Part shown: piece by piece, positions 52,761-61,616 of the stretch
How positions within the stretch are numbered: the stretch's first letter is position 1
Layout: each line of letters opens with the position of its first letter
Assembly: GCA_011389885.1 (NCBI GenBank)
Contig: JAABTK010000001.1
Coordinates: forward strand, 1-64,000
DNA from: Gammaproteobacteria bacterium
GTDB taxonomy: Bacteria > Pseudomonadota > Gammaproteobacteria > Chromatiales > Chromatiaceae
Length of the DNA stretch: 64,000 nucleotides
Direction: 5' to 3'
The notes under the pieces: generated by a model
What the model was told of the DNA's origin: nothing
What the model saw: only the letters and a program-made list of their open reading frames with translations
Database searches by the model: none
Program-made: the position numbers and the translations under genes

Positions 52761-53624
52761 TTGTTCTTTACGCCCTTTGCGTCTTGGCGAGAGAGCCTTG
52801 GTTGCCGATCTACGCGTGCCAGGAATAGGGTGCGCCTTTTCGTGGAATTGCCCAAGCTGCGGGCCGCAGCGGTGCGATTGCAGTGGTGTGTTGCGGATCT
52901 TTACGGGTTGTTTTTTTCGCGTTTGCTGAAGGCCGACGATAGCCATGCGAGGGAGGCGGTTGGTCATCTGCTTGAATCCCTTGGGCTGGAGGGCGTCGAT
53001 ACCTATGGGGTGTTAAATCGGCGCTGGCCTTTGGCCGTTGGAACGCAGGCTCAGCGCAAGGTGATGACCGCGCTGGCGGGTCGCTACATGGGACCAGGCG
53101 CGCATGCTTATAAAAAGGGGAATACCTACGACTGGCCAATCAACCGCCTTGCGGATGCCTTTGACGAAGTCACCCCGAGGAGCTTCCTGGGGATGCTTAA
53201 AGCGGCGGCGGAGCATGGCGCCCCTCCGGATAACCGCGTCATCGTCCCCGAAGGGATTCGCCACGGCCTGCGAGAGGCGTCGAAGACCCGGGTGGATCAA
53301 CTGCACCAGGAGTTTCCCTGGATCAAGGGCGTGCTGGCGCCATTGGCGGGCTTGCTGTTGCCGCAGGAGCAAGCGGCCGTGTGCGGGGTTTGGCGTCGGG
53401 CGCAAACGCTCAGGAGATTGTTCGAGGACGCCGGCCGTCACGGCTATCTGCCGCCTTTCCCGGAAGAGGAGGGCCATGACGAAAGGCAACTGTTTTCGGC
53501 CCTGGAGCGGATTGGGGTGATGTTTCGGTGCAAGGACGAGCGGTTGGATACGCCGGACCTCTTTCGGGTGGCCGCGAGGTTGCTGAAGACAGGGGCGGCG
53601 GCCCCAGCGCCTGCCGCGCGCTGA
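52761..53624 (+). pseudogene. Probable 5'-truncated, unrecognised gene
   Basis: An open frame of 287 codons from TTG 52761. The first 25-30 codons (MFFTPFASWRESLG) are repeat-derived (TTTACGCCCTTTGCG), and convincing protein composition begins at RVRLFVELPKLRAAAV, as if the 5' part of a larger gene was lost. The rest is helical and basic, with WPINRLADAFDEVTPRSFLG and KTRVDQLHQEF; it resembles the C-terminal region of some P-loop ATPases, but I cannot name a family. Codon use looks normal. If the TTG start is real, a short hybrid protein would be made. Confidence 0.45.
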
Positions 53625-53738
53625 GTGGCGGCCATCCCCGCGTTGATTCCGGGTTGTCCCGGATGGCGGAGATTCAATGGATGCAGGAAAATCAAATACC
53701 CGAGACAACAAAGTGCTTTTTACTTTTGTCTGAGCGGT

Positions 53739-53744
53739 TATACT
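53739..53744 (+). promoter_or_regulatory. Possible -10 element of the sdh operon
   Basis: TATACT lies 30 bases before the sdhC ATG, within an otherwise T-rich stretch (from about 53716). The matching -35 (TTTTAC, 15-bp spacing) is poor, so this is only suggestive. Confidence 0.35.
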
Positions 53745-53773
53745 AGGGGCTTCCACAGATCCGTCGTGTCATT

Positions 53774-54148
53774 ATGCCAGTAGATAAACGCCCGGTCTTT
53801 CTAAACCTGTTCCAGATCCGCCTGCCCATCCAGGCGCTGCTGTCTATTGCCCATCGGGCCAGCGGTCTGTTGTTGGTGCTGGTGCTGCCGCTGGCGCTGT
53901 ACTGGATGGATCTTTCCCTGCGCGACCCCGAAGGCTTCGCCAGGGTGCGGGCGGCGCTCGACGCCTGGCCGGTGAAGGTGCTGTTGTTTTTGCTGATTTG
54001 GGGCGCGCTGCATCACCTGTTCTCCGGCATTCGCTATATCCTGATCGATTTCGACCAAGGCGTGGGGCTGGCGGCCAGCCGCAGCAGCGCCTGGGCGGCG
54101 CTGATCGCGGCCTGGGTCGCGGCGCTCATCGCGGGGGCCTTCCTGTGA
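53774..54148 (+). CDS. sdhC: Succinate dehydrogenase cytochrome b556 subunit
   Basis: A 124-aa inner-membrane subunit with three transmembrane helices that anchors the flavoprotein and iron-sulfur subunits and binds heme b and ubiquinone. The family patterns IAHRASGLLLV near residues 26-36 and the heme-ligand context ALHHLFSGIRYILIDF near 78-93 are present. Its stop overlaps the sdhD GTG. It is the first gene of the sdhC-D-A-(yefM)-B-E-ygfX cluster. Confidence 0.94.
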   Translation: MPVDKRPVFLNLFQIRLPIQALLSIAHRASGLLLVLVLPLALYWMDLSLRDPEGFARVRAALDAWPVKVLLFLLIWGALHHLFSGIRYILIDFDQGVGLAASRSSAWAALIAAWVAALIAGAFL

Positions 54149-54498
54149 GCACCCGCCGCGCCACCGGTCTGCGGGCCTGGGTGTTGCAGCGGGTCACTGC
54201 GGTCTATTTGGGCCTGCTGACGCCGGTCCTGTTGTGGCGCTTGGTGATCGCGCCGCCGGCGGATCATGCCGAATGGCGGGCCTGGGCGGCCCAGCCGCTG
54301 GTCTCCGTGGCGCTGCTGCTGTTCTTCGCCGCGCTCTTTCTGCATGCCTGGGTGGGGGTGCGTGACATCGTGATCGACTACATCAAACCCTTCGCGCCGC
54401 GCCTGGCGGTGCTTACGCTCACCGGCTTCGGCCTGCTGGCCTGCGGCTTTTGGGTGCTGCGGATCCTGTTTTTGGCCGCCGTGAGGGCCGGCGCATGA
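54145..54498 (+). CDS. sdhD: Succinate dehydrogenase hydrophobic membrane anchor
   Basis: A 117-aa inner-membrane protein with three hydrophobic helices. The heme-ligating histidine lies in ALFLHAWVGVRDIVIDYIKP near residues 66-82, the SdhD signature. GTG 54145 overlaps the sdhC stop and the 3' end overlaps sdhA (ATGA), so sdhCDA are tightly coupled. The frame is also open upstream, within sdhC, which is not a real start. Confidence 0.92.
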   Translation: MSTRRATGLRAWVLQRVTAVYLGLLTPVLLWRLVIAPPADHAEWRAWAAQPLVSVALLLFFAALFLHAWVGVRDIVIDYIKPFAPRLAVLTLTGFGLLACGFWVLRILFLAAVRAGA

Positions 54499-56258
54499 GC
54501 CTGCCCATCAGACGCTTCGACGCCCTGATCCTGGGCGCCGGCGGGGCCGGGCTGCGGGCCGCGCTGCAACTGGCCGAGGCCGAGAACCGGGTGGCGGTGG
54601 TGTCCAAGGTGTTTCCCACCCGCTCGCACACGGTGGCCGCCCAGGGCGGGGTCAACGCGGCCCTGGCCAATGTGCTGCCCGACAACTGGCATTGGCACAT
54701 GTACGACACGGTCAAGGGCGGCGACTACCTGGCCGACCAGGACGCGGTGGAGTACATGTGCCGTGCCGCGCCCACCCTGGTCTACGAGCTGGAACACTAC
54801 GGCGTGCCCTTTTCGCGCCTGGACGACGGCCGCATCTATCAGCGGGCCTTCGGCGGCCAGAGCCAGCGCTTCGGCGGTGACCAGGCGGCGCGCACCTGCG
54901 CCGCGGCGGACCGCACCGGCCACGCCATCCTGCACACCCTGTATCAGCAAAACATTCGCGCCCGCACCCATTTTTTCGACGAATACTTCGCGGTGGACCT
55001 GCTGAGCGACGATCAGGGCACGATCCTCGGCGCCCTGGCGCTGGACATCGCCACCGGCGAGCCGCTGCTGATCGAATCCAAGACCACGCTCATCGCCACC
55101 GGCGGCTGCGGTCAACTGTTCCGCACCAACACCAACGCCCGCATCAACACCGGCGACGGCATGGCCATGGCCCTGCGCGCCGGCATCCCGTTACAGGACA
55201 TGGAGTTCTTTCAGTTCCACCCCACCGGCATCGCCGGCAAGGGCATGCTGATCACCGAGGGCGCACGGGGCGAGGGCGGTTTCCTGGTGAACGCCGACGG
55301 CGAGCGCTTTATGGAGCGCTACGCCCCGCAGGCCAAAGACTTAGCCAGCCGCGACGTGGTCAGCCGCGCCATCGCCACCGAGGTGCGCGAGGGTCGCGGC
55401 TGCGGCCCGGAAAAGGACCATGTGCTGCTGCGGGTGGACCACCTCGGCGAGGCGGTGGTGGCCAAGCGCCTGCCGGGCATTCGCGAGACCTGTCGCACCT
55501 TTCTGCACCTGGATCCCGCCGTCGCGCCCATACCGGTGTTTCCCACCGCCCATTACGTCATGGGCGGCATCCCCACCAATCGCTTTGGCGAGGTGGTGGT
55601 CCCCCGCGCCAACAAGGCCGAGGAGGAGATCCCCGGCCTGTTCGCGGTGGGCGAATGCGCCTGCGTCTCGGTGCATGGGGCCAACCGGCTGGGCGGCAAC
55701 TCGCTGCTGGACATCCTGGTGTTCGGCCGTGCGGCGGCCAATCGGATGATCGAATATCTAAAGGAAAACCGCATGCATCGCGCCCTGGACCCCGCGAGCG
55801 CGGAGCGCGCCGCGGCCCGCCTGAGCCGCTGGGACAAAACGGGCGACGGCGAGACCGTGGCCGAGGTGCGCGACGCCCTCAAGCGCACCATGGAGACCCA
55901 TGTGGGCGTGTTCCGCACCGAGGCGGTGATGCGCGAGGGCGTGCAGGAGCTGAAACAGATCCGCCAGCGACTAGACCGGGTGCGGCTAAAGGATATGAGC
56001 CAGGTCTTTAACACCGCCCGCATCGAGGCGCTGGAGCTTGAGAACCTGGTGGACATCGCCATGGCCGTCATGCTCTCCGCCGCCGAGCGCCAAGAGAGCC
56101 GCGGCGCCCATTCGCGCATCGACTATCCCGAGCGCGACGACCAAAAGTGGCTTAAACACAGCCTCTACTCCCTGCAAGAGGACCGCGTAGACTGGAAGCC
56201 CGTGCGCACCAAGCCCCTCACGGTGGAGAGCTTTCCGCCCAAGGCGCGGGTGTATTGA
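54495..56258 (+). CDS. sdhA: Succinate dehydrogenase flavoprotein subunit
   Basis: A 587-aa FAD-containing catalytic subunit of complex II. The dinucleotide motif GAGGAGLRAAL lies near residue 15, the covalent FAD histidine in TRSHTVAAQGG near 43, the substrate loop FHPTGIAGKGMLITEG and the catalytic arginine in DVVSRA near 286. The C-terminal helical region and the cap are complete. The ATG at 54495 overlaps the sdhD stop. The cognate sdhB does not follow directly: a yefM-like gene and 173 bases intervene. Confidence 0.97.
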   Translation: MSLPIRRFDALILGAGGAGLRAALQLAEAENRVAVVSKVFPTRSHTVAAQGGVNAALANVLPDNWHWHMYDTVKGGDYLADQDAVEYMCRAAPTLVYELEHYGVPFSRLDDGRIYQRAFGGQSQRFGGDQAARTCAAADRTGHAILHTLYQQNIRARTHFFDEYFAVDLLSDDQGTILGALALDIATGEPLLIESKTTLIATGGCGQLFRTNTNARINTGDGMAMALRAGIPLQDMEFFQFHPTGIAGKGMLITEGARGEGGFLVNADGERFMERYAPQAKDLASRDVVSRAIATEVREGRGCGPEKDHVLLRVDHLGEAVVAKRLPGIRETCRTFLHLDPAVAPIPVFPTAHYVMGGIPTNRFGEVVVPRANKAEEEIPGLFAVGECACVSVHGANRLGGNSLLDILVFGRAAANRMIEYLKENRMHRALDPASAERAAARLSRWDKTGDGETVAEVRDALKRTMETHVGVFRTEAVMREGVQELKQIRQRLDRVRLKDMSQVFNTARIEALELENLVDIAMAVMLSAAERQESRGAHSRIDYPERDDQKWLKHSLYSLQEDRVDWKPVRTKPLTVESFPPKARVY

Positions 56259-56431
56259 GTTCGCCGTAGAAGCCGGTCGCTATGCGGCCGAGATTAGCGT
56301 AAAACGCGTCATTCTGTTCGCCACAGAGACACAGAAAACACCGGGGGGTTGCCTGCGCGGGGTCTGTGTTGACTACCCATGGCGGTTATCCTAAGCTTTT
56401 CTAAACAGATAGCGGTACGGATTTTAACCTA

Positions 56432-56689
56432 ATGAATGCCATCCACTACACCGAAGCCCGTAATAACCTAGCGGCCACCCTGGATCGGGTTGCCGAAGAT
56501 CACAAAGCCGTTATCATCACCCGCCGCGGGGGCAGGCCCGCGGTGCTGATCTCCCTCGAAGACTACAATGCCTGGCAGGAGACGCAATACCTGACCAGTT
56601 CCCCGGCCAATGCCGCCGATCTTCTCGCGGCCGTTGAAGAGATTCGGGAAAGAAGAAACCTGATTTACCGCGAGTTCGAGAAGGCGTAA
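56432..56689 (+). CDS. Orphan YefM/Phd-type antitoxin inside the sdh operon
   Basis: An 85-aa protein of the Phd/YefM family: HYTEARNNLAATLDRVAEDH, VIITRRGGRPAVLISLEDYNAWQET and the C-terminal LLAAVEEIRERRN toxin-binding helix. Such antitoxins bind YoeB or Doc-like toxins. No toxin gene follows: only 80 bases separate its stop from sdhB. It may be a solitary regulator or the remnant of a lost pair. It is on the same strand as the sdh genes and probably transcribed with them. Confidence 0.85.
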   Translation: MNAIHYTEARNNLAATLDRVAEDHKAVIITRRGGRPAVLISLEDYNAWQETQYLTSSPANAADLLAAVEEIRERRNLIYREFEKA

Positions 56690-56769
56690 CCCGTCCGCAC
56701 CATTCGAAATCAACCAATGCTCCGCGCCCTCTGTGCCTCCGCGGCAAAAAAAGAACAGGCCCGAATGAC

Positions 56770-57462
56770 ATGCAACTGAACATCCACCGCTACGACCCGG
56801 ACCGAGACCAAGCCCCCGCTATGCAGGCCTTCGAGGTGGAGGCGCGACCGGGGATGATGCTGCGCGATGCGCTGTTGCAGGTGCAGCGGCAGGACGAGAC
56901 CCTGGCCTTTCGCCACTCTTGCGGCGAGGGCGTTTGCGGCTCCGACGGCCTGAACGTGAACGGCGCCAATCGCCTGGCCTGCATCACCCCGCTGCACGAG
57001 CTGAAGGCCCCGGTGAAGATCCGCCCGCTGCCGGGGATGCCGGTGATCCGCGACCTGGTGGTGGACTTGACCCAGTTTTATCGCCAGTACCGCGTGGTGA
57101 AGCCCTACCTGATCCGCCATGACCCGAACCCCGAGGTGGAGGTTCGTCAAAGCCCCGAAGAGCGCGATCAACTTGAAGGCCTGACCGAGTGCATTATGTG
57201 CGCCTGCTGCTCCACCTCCTGCCCCTCCTTTTGGTGGAATCCGGATAAGTTTCTCGGCCCCCAGGCCCTGTTGAGCGCTTGGCGCTTCCTCGCCGATAGC
57301 CGCGACGAGGCCACCAAGGAACGCTTGGACGACCTCGATGGCCCGTTCAAACTCTTCCGCTGTCACACCATTATGAACTGCGTAAACGCCTGCCCCAAGG
57401 GCCTGAACCCCACCCAGGCCATCGGCCGCATTAAGGCGCTGATGTTGAAGCGGGCGATTTAG
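56770..57462 (+). CDS. sdhB: Succinate dehydrogenase iron-sulfur subunit
   Basis: A 230-aa subunit that carries electrons from FAD to quinone. The 2Fe-2S cysteine region HSCGEGVCGSDGLNVNG near residues 49-65 has Asp as the third ligand (as in E. coli). The 4Fe-4S and 3Fe-4S ligands are in ECIMCACCSTSCPSF near 140 and CHTIMNCVNACPKGLNP near 197. Length and order are normal. It is separated from sdhA by the yefM-like gene and followed by sdhE. Confidence 0.96.
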   Translation: MQLNIHRYDPDRDQAPAMQAFEVEARPGMMLRDALLQVQRQDETLAFRHSCGEGVCGSDGLNVNGANRLACITPLHELKAPVKIRPLPGMPVIRDLVVDLTQFYRQYRVVKPYLIRHDPNPEVEVRQSPEERDQLEGLTECIMCACCSTSCPSFWWNPDKFLGPQALLSAWRFLADSRDEATKERLDDLDGPFKLFRCHTIMNCVNACPKGLNPTQAIGRIKALMLKRAI

Positions 57463-57472
57463 GGTCCGCGGG

Positions 57473-57733
57473 GTGGCGCATTCGGCGCAAATGAATCGCC
57501 TGCGCTGGCGCTGCCGCCGGGGGATGTTGGAGCTGGATTTGATGCTTCAGCAGGTGCTGGAGCAGGATTATCCCAAGCTAGATGCGGCGGAGCGTTCGGC
57601 CTTCGAACACCTGCTGGAGCAATCGGACCAGGATCTATCCCAATGGCTGCTGGGGACTGGCGCCCCGGCGGATCCATCGCTGCAAGGCTTGGTGCAGCGC
57701 TTGCAAGCCTCCCTTCGCGAGCGCTCGGCATGA
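57473..57733 (+). CDS. sdhE: FAD assembly factor SdhE
   Basis: An 86-aa protein of the SdhE/CptB family, which promotes covalent flavinylation of SdhA. The conserved WRCRRGMLELDLML motif is at residues 12-25. The start is GTG 57473; the in-frame ATG at 57491 would shorten the N-terminus by six residues. Being eleven bases downstream of sdhB and overlapping ygfX fits its role in complex II assembly. Confidence 0.92.
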   Translation: MAHSAQMNRLRWRCRRGMLELDLMLQQVLEQDYPKLDAAERSAFEHLLEQSDQDLSQWLLGTGAPADPSLQGLVQRLQASLRERSA

Positions 57734-58221
57734 ACGCCGCCCCTGCGGGCTTGACGCTGAAGCCGCGGTTTTCCGCCCGCCTGGCGGCCATCCTTGCGGG
57801 CGCCCACCTGGCGGCCTTGGCGGCGTTGTCCTTTCCCGGGATTCCGCTCGGCCTCACCCTGGGCGGCGCGTTCGCCGTAGCGGCGAGTTTTGTGTATTTT
57901 TGGCGTCGCGACCTGACCCGCAGCGGCCCCACCGCAATACAAAGGGCGGAGTGGGACGCAGAAGGCGCATGGACGCTCTGGGACGCCCGCGGCAGACGCT
58001 TCGAGGCGCGGTTGCTGGAAGACCGCTTCGTCCACCCGCAATTGGTGGTGCTGAACTTCGCCCTCAACGGCTGGCGGCGACGCCGCCTGGTGTTGGATCG
58101 CCCCGCCCTCGACGCCGACATGCATCGCCGACTACGCATGCGCCTGAATGTCCAAAGGGCAGAGGCCCCGACGCCTTGGGCCGAGCGAATCCGGCGCTTC
58201 AGGGTCGGGGTCGAACGCTAG
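57730..58221 (+). CDS. ygfX: YgfX/CptA-family inner-membrane protein
   Basis: A 163-aa protein with two adjacent N-terminal transmembrane helices (residues about 16-57) and a cytoplasmic C-terminal domain, starting MNAAPAGLTL. In E. coli YgfX (CptA) is a membrane toxin affecting cytoskeletal proteins, encoded with SdhE (CptB); that role is debated. The ATG at 57730 overlaps the sdhE stop (ATGA). A longer frame upstream lies inside sdhE. Confidence 0.8.
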   Translation: MNAAPAGLTLKPRFSARLAAILAGAHLAALAALSFPGIPLGLTLGGAFAVAASFVYFWRRDLTRSGPTAIQRAEWDAEGAWTLWDARGRRFEARLLEDRFVHPQLVVLNFALNGWRRRRLVLDRPALDADMHRRLRMRLNVQRAEAPTPWAERIRRFRVGVER

Positions 58222-58635
58222 CGCCAACGGCGCTTAGGAACGCAGAGGACCGCAGAGGGCGCGGAGGGGGTTTTTGTGAAGCGGTCATCCCCAAACATCA
58301 CGGAGATTGTGGCTTTAGCCGGGCTACGGCGCCAACGGCGCCAACGGCGCCAACGGCGCCTAGGGGCGCAAAGGACGCAGAGGACCGCGGAGGGGGTTTT
58401 TGTTAAGCGGTCATCCCCAAACATCACGGAGATTGTGTCTTTAGCCGGGGTTATAGCCTCAGAAGCCAGCACTCATCACTCATCACTCATCACTCATCAC
58501 TCATTACTCAGCCCTCAGAACTCAGAACTCAGAACTCAGTCCTAAGCACTAAGCACTAAGCTAACAGCCCAGCATTTACCCGGCTGCGCGGTTGTGCGAA
58601 GGTTACGCTCTGTGATCGGATTAACGGGAACGGCT
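58222..58635. repeat. Repeat cluster: 126-bp duplication, 9-bp and heptamer tandem repeats
   Basis: A block beginning AGGAACGCAGAGGACCGCAG near 58236, with GCGGTCATCCCCAAACATCA at 58281, repeats about 126 bases later (58407). Between them CGGCGCCAA occurs about four times in tandem (58327-58360). Near 58474-58518 a 7-bp ACTCATC array is followed by tandem CAGAACT and TAAGCAC heptamers to about 58560. No gene is supported. Confidence 0.88.
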
Positions 58636-59880
58636 ATGCATGCATTTGGTTTGGTTTTTCTGGCGGCGGTGGTGATCGGGCTGGTGGTGGAGCTTTGGCT
58701 GCTGGCGCGTCACCGCCGCCATGTGCTGGCGCATCGGGACCAGACCCCGGCGGCGTTTCGTGATCAGGTGTCGCTGGAGGAGCACCAAAAGGCGGCGGAT
58801 TACACCGCGGCCAAGGCGCGCCTGGCGCGCTGGGAGCTGGGTTGGGGCAGCGTGGTCTTGATCCTTTGGGTGCTCGGCGGCGGCGTGGCGTGGCTGAACA
58901 CCGGCTGGCAGGCCCTGGGGCTGAGCCCGATGCTCACCGGCATCGGGCTGTTGCTGTCCGTGCCGGTGATCGGCTCGCTGTTGGATCTGCCGTTTGCGGC
59001 CTATCGCACCTTCGTCCTGGAACAGCGTTTCGGTTTCAACCGCACCCGCCCCGGGCGCTTCGTGCTGGACCTGCTGTTGCAATGGCTGCTGCTGCTGGCG
59101 CTGGGCATCCCCCTGGTCTGGGCGGTGCTGTGGGTGATGATGCAGACCGGGCCTTACTGGTGGCTCCCCGCCTGGTTGATTTGGATGGGCTTTATGCTGC
59201 TGATGACCTGGGCCTATCCCGCCTTCATCGCGCCCTTATTCAATCAATTCAAGCCCCTGGAAGACGGGGCGCTCAAACAACGTATTCAGGACCTGCTGGC
59301 GCGCAACGGCTTCGCCAGCAAGGGCGTGTTCGTCATGGACGGCTCCCGCCGCTCCAGCCACGGCAACGCCTATTTCACCGGCCTGGGCAAGGCCAAGCGC
59401 ATCGTGTTCTTCGACACCCTGCTAGAGAGCCTGCAACCGCTTGAGGTGGAGGCGGTGCTGGCCCACGAGCTGGGGCATTTTAAAAAAAAGCACATCCGCA
59501 ACGGGCTTATTTTGTCGGCAGCAATGTCCTTTCTCGGCCTGGCGCTAATCGGCTGGCTGATGCTGGAGCCCTGGTTCTACCTCGGCTTGGGCGTTGTTTC
59601 CGCGAGTCAGGCCATGGATCTGCTGATCATGCTGCTGGTGTTGCCCGCCTTTGCGCAATTTCTGTCGCCCCTGATGGCCTGGTATCAACGCCGGCATGAG
59701 TTCGAGGCCGACGACTTTGCGCGCGCCGAGACCGGCGCGGCCCCCATGGTGGAGGCCTTGGTGAAGCTCTACCGCGAGAACGCCGCCACCCTGACCCCGG
59801 ATCCGCTGTATTCCGCCTATCACGACAGCCATCCGCCAGCCCCGGTGCGCGTGGCCCACTTGCAGGAGGGCGCGGCTTGA
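58636..59880 (+). CDS. M48-family (Ste24-like) membrane metallopeptidase
   Basis: A 414-aa integral membrane zinc peptidase with an N-terminal CAAX-protease-like region and several transmembrane helices. The catalytic zinc motif VLAHELGHFKKKH lies near residues 275-287 and the third ligand in QRRHEFEADDFA near 355-366. Members resemble Ste24 and act on membrane or secretory proteins in bacteria. The ATG at 58636 with GGGAACGG upstream is chosen. The stop overlaps the srkA TTG start, so the genes are coupled. Confidence 0.88.
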   Translation: MHAFGLVFLAAVVIGLVVELWLLARHRRHVLAHRDQTPAAFRDQVSLEEHQKAADYTAAKARLARWELGWGSVVLILWVLGGGVAWLNTGWQALGLSPMLTGIGLLLSVPVIGSLLDLPFAAYRTFVLEQRFGFNRTRPGRFVLDLLLQWLLLLALGIPLVWAVLWVMMQTGPYWWLPAWLIWMGFMLLMTWAYPAFIAPLFNQFKPLEDGALKQRIQDLLARNGFASKGVFVMDGSRRSSHGNAYFTGLGKAKRIVFFDTLLESLQPLEVEAVLAHELGHFKKKHIRNGLILSAAMSFLGLALIGWLMLEPWFYLGLGVVSASQAMDLLIMLLVLPAFAQFLSPLMAWYQRRHEFEADDFARAETGAAPMVEALVKLYRENAATLTPDPLYSAYHDSHPPAPVRVAHLQEGAA

Positions 59881-60878
59881 GCGGCGATGCAGCGGCCGCG
59901 CAGGCCCACCCCTATGCAGCCTTATTGCCCGAAACCGTGCTCGATGCGGTGGAGGCCCGGGGCTACCGCGTCAGCGGTTCGCAACTGGCGCTGAACAGCT
60001 ATGAAAATCGGGTGTATCAGGTGGGGCTGGAGGACGGGCGCTTCCTGGTCGCCAAGTTCTACCGCCCGGGCCGCCTGAGCAACGCGGCCATTCGGGAAGA
60101 ACATGCCTTCTGCCAAGAACTGGCGGAGCGCGACATCCCGGTGGCGACCCCGTTGCCCGATGCCGACGGAGAAACCCTGGGCCGGCGGGCCGGTTTCCGG
60201 TTCGCCCTCTACCCGCGCCTGGGCGGGCACTTCCCCGAGCTCGAAGACCCGGAGCTGTTGTTCCGCATGGGGCGGCTGGTGGGGCGCATCCATGCCGTAG
60301 GCGCGGTGCGGCCCTTTGTGCATCGCGGGCGATTGGACCCGCACGCCATGGGCCGCCAAGCCGCGGCCTTCTTATTGCAGCAAGGCTTTATCCCCGCGGA
60401 ACACCGCGGCGCCTACCAACAGCTCACCGAGGCCCTGCTGGACGCGGTCGAGGCCCGGTTTCGCGACTGCGCGCCGGTCACCGAGATCCGCCTGCACGGC
60501 GACTTCCATGCCGGCAACATCCTGCAACGCGAGGCGGCGGTGACCGTCGTGGATACCGACGACTGTCGCATGGGCCCGGCGGTGCAGGATCTATGGCTGA
60601 TGCTCTCGGGCGAGCCCCCCGAGATGCGCGCCCAGCTCTCCGAGCTGGTGGAGGGGTACGAGGAGTTTCACTCCTTTCGCCGCGCCGAATTGATGCTGAT
60701 CGAGCCCTTGCGCACCCTGCGCATCATTAACTACGCCTACTGGCTGGCCTTGCGCTGGCAAGACCCGGCGTTTCCGATGCACTTCCCCTGGTTCGACTCC
60801 GGACCCTACTGGGACGAGCACATCCACACCCTGCAAGGGCAATGGCGCCGGATGCAGGACGAGCCGCTGGCGCTTTGA
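59877..60878 (+). CDS. srkA: Stress response kinase A (YihE family)
   Basis: A 333-aa kinase-like phosphotransferase of the SrkA/YihE group, which counters stress-induced programmed death in E. coli. The pattern YENRVYQVGLEDGRFLVAKFYRPGR near residues 42-65, the catalytic RLHGDFHAGNIL near 204-215 and VDTDD near 225 (metal-binding Asp) are intact. It begins at TTG 59877, with AGGAGGG upstream, inside the end of the peptidase gene. Substrate proteins are not known from the sequence. Confidence 0.92.
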   Translation: MSGDAAAAQAHPYAALLPETVLDAVEARGYRVSGSQLALNSYENRVYQVGLEDGRFLVAKFYRPGRLSNAAIREEHAFCQELAERDIPVATPLPDADGETLGRRAGFRFALYPRLGGHFPELEDPELLFRMGRLVGRIHAVGAVRPFVHRGRLDPHAMGRQAAAFLLQQGFIPAEHRGAYQQLTEALLDAVEARFRDCAPVTEIRLHGDFHAGNILQREAAVTVVDTDDCRMGPAVQDLWLMLSGEPPEMRAQLSELVEGYEEFHSFRRAELMLIEPLRTLRIINYAYWLALRWQDPAFPMHFPWFDSGPYWDEHIHTLQGQWRRMQDEPLAL

Positions 60879-60931
60879 GATTGATAAATTTAGAAAGAGT
60901 CCTTGAGCGCTCTATTCTGAGAGCCGGCATT

Positions 60932-61099
60932 GAGAGGCCGTCTGAGAATGGGAGAATCGACTGCGAAAATGCCCTTTGGGTCAGATGTTGCGCTCATTTT
61001 CTTTAAATAGCCCCCGCTATGCGTCTCAAATGAACCATAAATCGGCCTCAAAATGACACCCCCTCGCTACTACGGTTCCCATGCTCAGACAGCCTCTGA
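60932..61099. mobile_element. Possible 168-bp MITE-like element
   Basis: The ends form an imperfect inverted repeat: GAGGCCGTCTGAGAATGGGA (60934-60953) at the left and TCCCATGCTCAGACAGCCTC (61077-61096) at the right, about 18 of 20 positions matching after reversal. No target duplication is clear. The interior is AT-richer and non-coding. It could be a transposon derivative or a structured RNA element. Confidence 0.5.
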
Positions 61100-61186
61100 G
61101 GCCCCGAGCAAAGGCCTTGATTGAACGATTCACCGGCCGGCCGAAGGGCCGGACCGATCCGCAACCCCGCCGCAGGAGCCAGTACC

Positions 61187-61474
61187 ATGACTGAAAACGC
61201 ATTCCCTCCCGACCTGGCGCAAACCCTGGAGCGCTACCCGGTGGTGATCGTCCGCTCCGCCCTCACCGATACCCGATTGCCGGTGGCGTGGCTGCAAGGC
61301 CGGGGCATCGAATACGCCGAGTTCCATTTTTCCATGGGCAGCGCCGATGAGCGCTACGGCTTTCGGGCCTTGCAGCAACAACTGGGCTGGGACATGCTGC
61401 CGATGATCTTCGTTAACGGGGAATTTGTCGGCGGCGAGCAGGAGCTGTATCGCAGCGCGCTGGGCGAGGCGTAA
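61187..61474 (+). CDS. Cysteine-less glutaredoxin-like protein
   Basis: A 95-aa protein with a glutaredoxin-type thioredoxin fold: VVIVRSALTDTRLPVAWLQGRGIEY, then LGWDMLPMIFVNGEFVGGEQELY, which carries the cis-proline and glutathione-binding turn. No cysteine is present anywhere, and the usual CPYC or CGFS position reads ALTD. It cannot act as a thiol redox enzyme; a scaffold or binding role is likely. The ATG at 61187 is chosen; the frame is open upstream. It follows a possible MITE and precedes the host-attachment-type gene. Confidence 0.72.
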   Translation: MTENAFPPDLAQTLERYPVVIVRSALTDTRLPVAWLQGRGIEYAEFHFSMGSADERYGFRALQQQLGWDMLPMIFVNGEFVGGEQELYRSALGEA

Positions 61475-61616
61475 TCCGTGCGTGCTTCCGGCCCCCGGAT
61501 TTGGTAGCTTGGACACCTGCCGGCTTTGCACCGAGACCGAGGGGCCGCCAGCCGGCGGGCAGCGGAGTGAGCCGTTGCATCGAATAACAACATCGCATCC
61601 TAAGGAGAAGACGAAT

